The position numbers and the translations under genes were made by a program. Source: Fimbriimonadaceae bacterium (GTDB taxonomy: Bacteria; Armatimonadota; Fimbriimonadia; Fimbriimonadales; Fimbriimonadaceae). From it: a DNA stretch of 15,872 bases. The stretch is from NCBI GenBank assembly GCA_019694835.1, contig JAIBBE010000135.1, positions 1 through 15,872 on the forward strand. The letters run 5' to 3'. The notes beneath the pieces were generated by a model. The model was given only the letters and a program-made list of their open reading frames with translations, did no database searches and was not told the DNA's origin. The first letter of the stretch is position 1. The number at the start of each line of letters is the position of its first letter. Below are positions 8,016 through 14,292 of this stretch, piece after piece.

Positions 8016-8152
8016 TCCCTATCCCTGTCGAAAGGGCGTCCGACCTACTTGGACCGGCGCCGCACCGAAACTCTGCCTAGCGAATACTAGGGCATCACCA
8101 AGCTGTCCAGGCACAGTCGCCGTAGGCGCCGTCCACCCGGCGTCCAGACTCC
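8016..8152. other. 137-bp gap before the helicase gene, with an inverted repeat
   Basis: No gene is visible. At 8076-8091 CCTAG and CTAGG are separated by six bases, an inverted repeat of operator-like size lying 61 bases upstream of the helicase start. I could not identify a convincing sigma-70 promoter. The gap may hold the promoter or operator of the helicase-methyltransferase pair. Confidence 0.3.
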
Positions 8153-8677
8153 CTACCCGAACAACTTCTCCACCACCCCCGCCGTGTCCGCGACCGTCTC
8201 GAAAGCCGCCTTCGGCACCCGCCAGGTGTGCGCACGCTCGGCTTTGATCCCTTGAGCGTTAGCCCGGGCGTGCCGGGCGCGTCGGTATCGCGTCAGGGGC
8301 GGAAGCGGCTTACCTGGTTTACCCCCGAACCACCGGAACCCTACGAATCTCAGCTGCTCATCGAGCAGCAGCCAGATGACGCATCCGCTCGCATGCGACG
8401 CAAGCGACTCGTGGATGAGCTGCGACTGCGTCCGACCACTGACCTGAGAACACTTCAGCTGCACGTGTCGCACGACACGACCGAGTGACAACACGACGTC
8501 ATAGCCCGCGGCGTCGACTTCCGGCTTCAGCACCTGGACTCCGTCGACACCCGTCACCCACAGGTACCGCAGCAGCTCACCCAGGAACAGGTGCTCGACC
8601 ACCTTCTCGCGGTGGCTGGAGCTGCGGAACTGGCGTTCGTCGCCGCAATACCGTGTAACCATACCGGTAACGTCCAT
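8153..8677 (-). CDS. PD-(D/E)XK nuclease-like small protein
   Basis: A 174-residue protein with the look of a restriction-endonuclease fold. A helix with Glu28 and Glu34 (REKVVEHLFLGELLRYLW) is followed by EVDAAGYDVVL (candidate metal-binding Asp60), a beta turn, and HVQLKCS, giving a Gln73-x-Lys75 motif in place of (D/E)xK, as occurs in several nucleases of this superfamily. The next strand, GCVIWLLLD (98-106), fits the fold's core. The C-terminal 60 residues are basic (RYRRARHARANAQ) and could contact nucleic acid. I do not recognise a named family. The ATG shares its A with the TAA stop of the upstream proteasome-like gene (TAATG), so the two are almost certainly translated together. The catalytic activity is inferred from motif spacing only; a structure prediction would decide it. 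Confidence 0.6.
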   Translation of the reverse strand: MDVTGMVTRYCGDERQFRSSSHREKVVEHLFLGELLRYLWVTGVDGVQVLKPEVDAAGYDVVLSLGRVVRHVQLKCSQVSGRTQSQLIHESLASHASGCVIWLLLDEQLRFVGFRWFGGKPGKPLPPLTRYRRARHARANAQGIKAERAHTWRVPKAAFETVADTAGVVEKLFG

Positions 8678-8679
8678 TA
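8675..8679 (-). promoter_or_regulatory. TAATG stop-start overlap (translational coupling)
   Basis: On the minus strand the TAA ending the proteasome-like gene (8679-8677) and the ATG opening the nuclease gene (8677-8675) share one base. Overlaps of this kind let terminating ribosomes re-initiate, so the two proteins are expected in linked amounts. This also supports both gene boundaries. Confidence 0.75.
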
Positions 8680-9567
8680 GTCCAAGCGGTCATCCGGATC
8701 GCTGGGCAGTAGTGCCATTGCTCTTCGCAGCGCATCAACGTTCGGGAGCATGGCATCGGTCGTACCATCGACTGACGCAAACTGCTGCTGCGCCAGTCGG
8801 ACCACCACAGCAGCAATCGATCCGGTATCGAATCCCTGCATCACGCCCGGAATGGTCAATCGTCCCGGTGCGGAATCTGGTTCCACTCCGTCGAAGAACT
8901 GATGCGCCCCGCCACCTGATGCATGCCGCCAACACACCAGACATCGGCTTCCCACCGAGCGCCCGCCATCTCGGCGATGAATAATTCGATTGATCCGAGC
9001 CATTCCACGCGCAACAGACTGCTCAGACTCATTGCCTTCCTGAAACCGCCGCACAAGTGTCCGCAGGGCGCGAACCTGGGTCCGATCTAACTTAGTGGCA
9101 CCACTTCCGGCGGCCACTACGTACGGAGAGTTCTGTCCCCACTTTCTCTGTGCAGCACTCACGTAGCGCCTGTACTGGAGCGCCCCAGCGCTTGTAGAGT
9201 CCGTGGATAATTGGATGGAGTAAAGTCGCGGATGCCCGTCGACGACCGCCACGACGATGAATCCGTGCTCGGACACACTGGCGTCGAGATGTGCGGGTAG
9301 ACGGCTCCCGGCAGCACGAACGATTAACGCGAGAGATTCCTCGACCGTTCCTCGTGTCCCGCGCAATACGCGGGCCAACCAGTCACTGACCTCGACGCCA
9401 CCTCGCGTCTTCCCCAAGCCAGCGTACGCAATGATGGCGTTACCGTCCGTGGCCCCCAATGAAAGCTGCTTAGTTCCGATGTCGCGTCGTCCATCAGAGT
9501 AGGTGAGTTGACGATCCGTCAACATCCAGATCGACTTCGGAGACGTGACCCCGAGAATGAAGGTCAT
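8677..9567 (-). CDS. Proteasome-fold Ntn hydrolase-like protein
   Basis: A 296-residue protein whose first half resembles proteasome beta subunits and HslV. After Met removal, which is expected because residue 2 is Thr, the chain would begin TFILGVTSPKSIWMLTD. This aligns without gaps to the HslV/proteasome pattern of Thr1, a G-V pair at 5-6 and Asp17. A candidate Lys33 lies in GTKQLSL, one residue closer to the Asp than in HslV; AIIAYAGLG (44-52) matches the following strand and turn; VAAGSGATKL (151-160) matches the GSG motif that precedes the helix of the fold. The protein is far longer than HslV (about 175 residues) and no HslU or proteasomal ATPase gene adjoins it, so it is not the HslUV peptidase. 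The C-terminal 90 residues are unassigned. An AAGAAAGG sits upstream of the ATG. A peptidase or self-processing hydrolase role is inferred from the motifs; its substrate is unknown. Confidence 0.65.
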   Translation of the reverse strand: MTFILGVTSPKSIWMLTDRQLTYSDGRRDIGTKQLSLGATDGNAIIAYAGLGKTRGGVEVSDWLARVLRGTRGTVEESLALIVRAAGSRLPAHLDASVSEHGFIVVAVVDGHPRLYSIQLSTDSTSAGALQYRRYVSAAQRKWGQNSPYVVAAGSGATKLDRTQVRALRTLVRRFQEGNESEQSVARGMARINRIIHRRDGGRSVGSRCLVCWRHASGGGAHQFFDGVEPDSAPGRLTIPGVMQGFDTGSIAAVVVRLAQQQFASVDGTTDAMLPNVDALRRAMALLPSDPDDRLD

Positions 9568-9642
9568 TAGTGCAAGCCTTTCTTGTCAGAAATCGCGCCA
9601 AAGCTTCCTGTATCGCGAATCATCGGTCGCTTGCAGCCTGCT

Positions 9643-11295
9643 CTATTCGACTTTTCCGCCACCGGAGTCCGGCCTGTCAGGGTGTCCGACAACTTCCGGT
9701 GCATCCCCCTCCTCATTCCCCTCCAGCAACCCCTCCGGCATGACCTTGCCCGGCCCCGGGCCCACGCCGAGTTCCTTCATGCGTTCTGCAAGCCGGATCG
9801 CGTTGCCCTTGCCCGTGGACAGCTGTCCCCTGGCCTTTTCGAACGTCGCATGCGCCTTCTCGATGGCGCTGCCGACATCGACGAACGTGTCCGCGAACGA
9901 CGTGAGCTTCTCGTAGAGCTTGCGGCCGGCCTCGGCGATCTCATCCGCCGACTCCTTGCGCTTCTGGAACATCCACATGCTCTCGACGAGCTTCACGACC
10001 GCCATTAGCGTGCTGGGGGTCACCAGCACGATCTTGCTGCGATACGCATCGGCATAGAGCGAGTCGTCCTTCGAAAACGCGGTGAGCAGCGCCGCCTCGA
10101 CGGGCACGAACATCAGCACGAAATCGACCGTCTGCAGTTCAGGAGACCGCGCGTAGTCCTTGGAGGAGAGCCCCTTGATATGCGTCCGCAACGACGTGAG
10201 GTGATCCTTGAGACGTTGCTCACGGCGCTCTTCGTCCGTCTCGTTGCAGTAGTCCATCCACGCCTTGTTCGAGACCTTCGAATCGACCACCACCTGCCGG
10301 TTCTCGGGCAGGAAGATCACGGCATCGGGCTGCTGGGTGTCACCCTCGGCGCCCTTCATGGAGTGCTGCAGCGTGTACTCGCGTCCCTCCCGGAGCCCCG
10401 AGTCCTCCAGGATCTTGTGCAGAATCGTTTCACCCCAATCGCCGGTCGACTTCGTGCTGACGGTAAGCGCGTGCGTGAGATCGGTGGCCTTCTTCGACAG
10501 ATCCTGATTGAGTGAGGTCAGCTGCACGATCTGCTGGCGCAGCTCGCCACGTTCCTTGGTGTCGGTCGTATAGATATGATCGATGCGCTGACGGAACTCA
10601 CCGAGCGACTCCTTGAACGGCGCAACGATAGTCTCGACTTCTTTCTTGTTCGTCTCGGTGAACGCCCGACCCCGCTCCTCCATGAGCTTCGCGGCCGCGG
10701 CGAGAACCTTCTCCTGGAACTCCGCAGTGACCTTCTCGACCCAGGTCTTCTGTTCAGCGAGCTGCGTGCCGAGTTGATTGCGCTCCGACTCCAGCGTGGC
10801 AAGCTGAGCCCGCAACTGCGCAACCTGCTCGCCGAGCTCCTGTCGCTGCGTCTCCGCCGTCGACCCGCGCGTCACGGCTTCCCGGAACTTCCCTGCGAGA
10901 TCCTCAACCCGCGCCTCGAGCACCCGGACGTCGCCGCCCTGCTGCGTTCGCTGACGGTCCGCCGCCTCCAACGCAGAGCTCCTCTCTGCCAGTGACTGCT
11001 GTACTTCCAACAGGCGTGCTTCGGCTGTCTGGAGTTGCGTCTGCAGCCGCTCCCGGATGAGGGCGACCTGGCCGCGCTCACGACGCTCGGCATCCAACTG
11101 CTCGGAGACCTCGGCGACCCGTTTCTCGGCGTCCGCCGCCCGCGCGATCGCGACCGCGAACTCCCCGCGGACCGCCTCACGCTCTGTCTCCACCGCGCGC
11201 CGGGCCCGCTGCTGCCAAATGTAGACCAGCAGCGCGGCCACCAAGGCGGTGACCACTGCGATCAGAACAACGACTTCGACACTCACGTCATTCAC
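9643..11295 (-). CDS. rmuC: RmuC-family DNA recombination protein, membrane-anchored
   Basis: RmuC-family protein of 550 residues. In E. coli RmuC limits DNA inversions at short repeats; the family core is a PD-(D/E)XK-type domain. Here an N-terminal membrane segment (about 8-26) is followed by a positive stop (QQRARR), so the rest faces the cytoplasm. Residues about 32-275 form a long coiled coil. The RmuC domain covers about 284-510: GDWGETILHKILEDSGL (285-301), then QQPDAVIFLP (321-330) and VVVDSK (335-340), the likely D...D-x-K metal site, and KIVLVTPSTLMAVVKLV (421-437). The C-terminal 40 residues are a Gly/Pro/Glu tail. The start is a GTG at 11295 with AGGAGAG seven bases upstream. It overlaps the end of the CPxC gene by 8 nt, so the two are probably co-translated. 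RmuC is often a housekeeping gene; its place here between nuclease genes suggests recruitment, which is inference. Confidence 0.9.
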   Translation of the reverse strand: MNDVSVEVVVLIAVVTALVAALLVYIWQQRARRAVETEREAVRGEFAVAIARAADAEKRVAEVSEQLDAERRERGQVALIRERLQTQLQTAEARLLEVQQSLAERSSALEAADRQRTQQGGDVRVLEARVEDLAGKFREAVTRGSTAETQRQELGEQVAQLRAQLATLESERNQLGTQLAEQKTWVEKVTAEFQEKVLAAAAKLMEERGRAFTETNKKEVETIVAPFKESLGEFRQRIDHIYTTDTKERGELRQQIVQLTSLNQDLSKKATDLTHALTVSTKSTGDWGETILHKILEDSGLREGREYTLQHSMKGAEGDTQQPDAVIFLPENRQVVVDSKVSNKAWMDYCNETDEERREQRLKDHLTSLRTHIKGLSSKDYARSPELQTVDFVLMFVPVEAALLTAFSKDDSLYADAYRSKIVLVTPSTLMAVVKLVESMWMFQKRKESADEIAEAGRKLYEKLTSFADTFVDVGSAIEKAHATFEKARGQLSTGKGNAIRLAERMKELGVGPGPGKVMPEGLLEGNEEGDAPEVVGHPDRPDSGGGKVE

Positions 11296-11527
11296 CCAAA
11301 CACTCTCCTGAGTCGTGTCGTCGGGTCGGACTCAGACCGATGTTCACGTGCGCTCCGTCGCCCATCACGCACATCGAGTCAACAATCCGGGCATCCCGAC
11401 TCGCCGCTTCGAGCGACTCGAGCGCCTTCTTCGCGAACCCCTGCTCGAGCGAAAACTCGTGCTCGCACTTCGGGCACGTTACGCGCGTAGTGATGTCCAG
11501 CGGTAGTTGATTTGCCTTGCTACTCAT
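11288..11527 (-). CDS. Short CPxC zinc-knuckle-like protein upstream of rmuC
   Basis: A 79-residue protein. Residues 11-42 read like the start of DUF2130 proteins, a family of RmuC-like domain proteins that begin with one zinc-knuckle pair: TCPKCEHEFSLEQGF (17-31) followed by a short helix. After about residue 45 that similarity fades. Only one CPxC pair is present; Cys53, Cys76 and several His residues could complete a metal site. The TGA stop lies inside the rmuC start region (8-nt overlap), and 34 bp separate its ATG from the DUF262 stop. The overlap plus the likeness to an RmuC-related N-terminus suggests a detached accessory domain acting with RmuC. It could instead be a decayed leftover of a DUF2130 gene. 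The ATG has only a weak GGTAGGGA immediately before it. Confidence 0.6.
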   Translation of the reverse strand: MSSKANQLPLDITTRVTCPKCEHEFSLEQGFAKKALESLEAASRDARIVDSMCVMGDGAHVNIGLSPTRRHDSGECLGE

Positions 11528-11561
11528 TCCCTACCGGTCTCTTTGGTCTGCTCGAGTGCGC

Positions 11562-13361
11562 TCAAAGCGTCTGGTAGTACGTCCTCAGCGCCTGTGCCAT
11601 CAGCGTCCGCCGCTCATTAAGGAATGCCTCGTACTCGTCGATCCCCGCCTCGAAGACGGCACCCGGCACACAGCTCTCGCGAAGGTTGGCCTCTAGCAGG
11701 TCGGCCGAATCAATCGACCCGTACTTCAGGGGTCCCCCGGCGCACTGCGCCCGTACGGTCGCGAGGTATTCCCTAGGCAGCTTGTTGCCGACCCGGATAT
11801 TGATCTCCTCTTGGGCGAACACGTAGTTGGCGATCTGGTTGTAGAGCCCTTTGGCAAGACCGGCCTTCTTGAGCGCGTCCTTCGGGAAAATGTGGTGGAT
11901 GTCGCCCAAGAGCGTCACCAGGTCTTCGACACGGATATCACGCGACAGGAATCCCCGCGCCCCTGACTTGACCTGGCTTGCTACCCACGCCCAGAACACC
12001 GGACTGTTGGCCTGCGCGGTGTCGAGCTGTTGGACCAACCCCACATCCCAGAATGCATCGGATAACTCTGCCTCTTCCTGTCCGGCCAGCACCTTGCCGA
12101 AGTCACCGGCAGCGATCTGCCGGATGTCCGTGTCGAACTGAGATTCGGGCGACGAGGAGTACCGGCCGGTCAGAATCGACAGCACGAACCAGCGGCGCAC
12201 GTAGCCCTCGATCAGTTGATCCGGCACACCTTGGGCACGTAGCTTGAGGAACACGATGTAGGCAAAGTTCAGTGCATTCTGGGATCGCACCATCCGGCTG
12301 GAGACAAACCCCGCACTCTTGATGATCATCACGAAGCGCTTGAAGTGACTCTCGTTGACAAAGCTCGCGACCGCTGCGCCCAGTCGTTTGAACGTGTCCT
12401 CGGCGATCGAGTCCTCATAGGCCTTTGTCTCGAAGTTTCGTCCGGAGAGCAGACTCACGAGATCTGCAAGCTTTCCTCGACTGAACTCGGACGTGAATGC
12501 AACCCTTAGAATGTCTGTATAGCCAGGGTCGTAGAGATCACTCTTCTCATCCCGGAGCCAGGCGATTCTTGAAAAGAATTCAGTCGTGGAGAAGTCGGAG
12601 TCGTTTTCCTTGATCTGCGAGTACGCCTCCGGCGCCACGGACAGGTGCGAGAAATAGTCGATGCACTTTCGAAGCGTTGGCCCTCCGAAGCGAGAGTCGG
12701 ACGCGATCTTGGACATGGCGAAGTCTGCCTGGGAAAGCACCGTGCCTTTGGAGTTGATGCGGATGAAGATCTCGGTAACGGTCTCAATGTCGAGATCGTG
12801 CGAAAGCTCGATGAGCCCGATCTGCTTCTTCGGAATATCCGTTAGGGCCGAGAATGCCTCCTCGACCTTCTCCGCATCAGCCGCCGGATTGGCGGCCAGA
12901 TATTGATTAACCGCCCTGATGAGCTTGATCTCACCCGACAGGAGCGGCGCGACATCGGGAACCCAGGCGACGTCCTTCAGAATCGCCGGGTTCTGAACTT
13001 CGAAGCGCTCTTCGATCGGATGGAAGGCGATGACGATGCGCGCCTTCTTGTAGTTCTTGTTGACGACTGGCTGACCCAGCACCGCCGCGGTCAAGGCGGT
13101 CACCCGCTGCTGCCCGTCGATCAGTATCATCTTGCCGTGCGCAGTGGTCCCGTCCTTCAGCCGGACATCCGGGTTCCGCCAAGCGATCAGGTAGCCGACG
13201 GGGAAGCCTTGGTACAGCGAATCGAGCAGGTCGCGCACTTGGGATGAATCCCAGACGAACGGCCGCTGGATCTCCGGGATGGCGATCTCTTCCTCCCGGA
13301 CCTTGGACAGCACGCTCTCGATCAGATACTGATTGACCGCGTACTTCTGCGTCTTCATCAC
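11562..13361 (-). CDS. DUF262 + HNH (DUF1524-like) nuclease, GmrSD/BrxU type
   Basis: A 599-residue protein with the two-domain layout of modification-dependent (type IV) enzymes such as GmrSD and BrxU. The N-terminal DUF262 domain, related to ParB/Srx nucleotide-hydrolysing folds, shows IPEIQRPFVWDSSQVRDLL (28-46), GFPVG (52-56) and the diagnostic DGQQRVTALTA (82-92). RINSKGTVLSQADF (201-214) closes this domain. A helical middle part leads to the C-terminal His-Me finger nuclease, GDIHHIFPKDALKK (486-499), followed by the Asn-rich NQIANYVFAQEEINIRVGNKLP (508-529; key residues Asn508, Asn512, Asn521). In known relatives the DUF262 half binds or hydrolyses nucleotide and the HNH half cuts modified phage DNA. 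Two ATG codons stand side by side (13361, 13358) with a GTG just before; GGGGGA lies upstream. Whether it targets modified DNA or a foreign methylation state here is unknown. Confidence 0.88.
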   Translation of the reverse strand: MMKTQKYAVNQYLIESVLSKVREEEIAIPEIQRPFVWDSSQVRDLLDSLYQGFPVGYLIAWRNPDVRLKDGTTAHGKMILIDGQQRVTALTAAVLGQPVVNKNYKKARIVIAFHPIEERFEVQNPAILKDVAWVPDVAPLLSGEIKLIRAVNQYLAANPAADAEKVEEAFSALTDIPKKQIGLIELSHDLDIETVTEIFIRINSKGTVLSQADFAMSKIASDSRFGGPTLRKCIDYFSHLSVAPEAYSQIKENDSDFSTTEFFSRIAWLRDEKSDLYDPGYTDILRVAFTSEFSRGKLADLVSLLSGRNFETKAYEDSIAEDTFKRLGAAVASFVNESHFKRFVMIIKSAGFVSSRMVRSQNALNFAYIVFLKLRAQGVPDQLIEGYVRRWFVLSILTGRYSSSPESQFDTDIRQIAAGDFGKVLAGQEEAELSDAFWDVGLVQQLDTAQANSPVFWAWVASQVKSGARGFLSRDIRVEDLVTLLGDIHHIFPKDALKKAGLAKGLYNQIANYVFAQEEINIRVGNKLPREYLATVRAQCAGGPLKYGSIDSADLLEANLRESCVPGAVFEAGIDEYEAFLNERRTLMAQALRTYYQTL

Positions 13362-13532
13362 AAGCGGATCCCCCTACCTGCACCCTCATCTATATCCGCA
13401 GTCTGCGACAAGACCCGTCGGGCTCGGACTAAAGCAAAGTTTAGGGTCCCCGGCCGCCTGGGGGAGTTATGTGAAATCGGACCAATTGCGCCCGTCCCAT
13501 ATATAGAGGTGTCGAACCGGCCGACGGACCCC
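13362..13532. other. 171-bp gap upstream of the DUF262 gene with inverted repeats
   Basis: No gene is seen. CTAAA and TTTAG separated by six bases form an inverted repeat at 13429-13444, and TCCCC/GGGGA at 13447-13465 can form a GC hairpin with a 9-base loop, without a T-run. AT-rich patches (13390-13396 and 13499-13506) could serve as -10 elements, but no matching -35 is clear. This longest gap in the right half is the best place for a promoter or operator serving the DUF262-rmuC group. Confidence 0.35.
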
Positions 13533-14231
13533 TCACCGCCCGCAGAGCTCCCGCCGCATCTGCGCATGCACGGCCCGCGCCTCATCGGAGATGCGTGTAT
13601 CGCCAATGGTCCGCGGCACACAGTACGCATGCAGACCACCGGCGTGGAATCGGTCGACCACTGAACCCGCCTTCTTGCCGAGCGTCACGATCGCCCTCGG
13701 CTCGAGCACACCGAGTGTCGGCTGGATGATGCGGGTCCAGGCGGCCTGCTGAGCCGCAACCGGCGGCATCTTGTCACCCCGGGTCCGATACGGAACCAGG
13801 TTCATGTACGCGACTTCCTCCAGCGTGAGCCCCGCAGCCTCCAGCGTGGGCCCAAGGATCCGCCACAGGTTCCAGCCACGCACGATCGGCGCGAACGCCT
13901 GATTGACAGCTTCGAACGCCGATGGGACTGCATGACCGCGCGCCGCCTTGAACCGCTCGAGCAAAGGAAAGAACACGCGATCCTCGGCCGTACGCTCCGT
14001 GTATGCGTCACCGCCGCCACCCGGATTGATCGCGAGCAGCACGATGCCCTCTCCGGGCGTGTACCGCGTCCCGACAAAACCCGCGAACATCGTCGCGGAG
14101 TCGCCGGGCAGATGCATCGGTCGGCACTGCGCTTCGGCCAGTCCGAAAATATCCTGGCGCGAGATCTGCGTGTTGACATGAAGCTGCGCGGCAATCGCCG
14201 GCCGATGAAAAGCCCCTGTAGATTTTGACAA
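13533..14231 (-). CDS. Uracil-DNA glycosylase superfamily-like protein, lacking a clear HPS motif
   Basis: A 232-residue protein with the outline of the UDG superfamily, enzymes that remove damaged or deaminated bases from DNA. LLAINPGGGG (65-74) corresponds to the active-site strand and turn (GxNPG-type), MNLVPYRTRGDKMPP (143-157) to the middle loop, and IVTLGKKAG (181-189) to the strand found before the last catalytic loop. The usual His-containing loop (HPS or similar) is not visible; its place is taken by CVPRTIGDTRIS (204-215). Glycosylase activity is therefore uncertain, and the protein may bind rather than excise. The start is a TTG at 14231 preceded by a run of seven G; an internal ATG at 14117 would remove 38 residues but leave the core intact. 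It lies between the helical-repeat gene (61 bp upstream) and the DUF262 gene (171 bp downstream). Confidence 0.7.
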   Translation of the reverse strand: MSKSTGAFHRPAIAAQLHVNTQISRQDIFGLAEAQCRPMHLPGDSATMFAGFVGTRYTPGEGIVLLAINPGGGGDAYTERTAEDRVFFPLLERFKAARGHAVPSAFEAVNQAFAPIVRGWNLWRILGPTLEAAGLTLEEVAYMNLVPYRTRGDKMPPVAAQQAAWTRIIQPTLGVLEPRAIVTLGKKAGSVVDRFHAGGLHAYCVPRTIGDTRISDEARAVHAQMRRELCGR

Positions 14232-14292
14232 GCCCTATCCCCCCCAAAAGCAGACCGATGCCGACCCGCGTCGACTTGATGATCGAGCTGTG

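Noticed and set aside
8677..9567. HslV (HslUV peptidase subunit)
   Set aside because: The protein is about 120 residues too long and no hslU neighbour exists; only the fold-level motifs agree.
1410..13361. BREX assignment
   Set aside because: A methyltransferase and a BrxU-like DUF262-HNH protein occur, but no PglZ, BrxC, BrxA, BrxB or BrxL-type gene is present.
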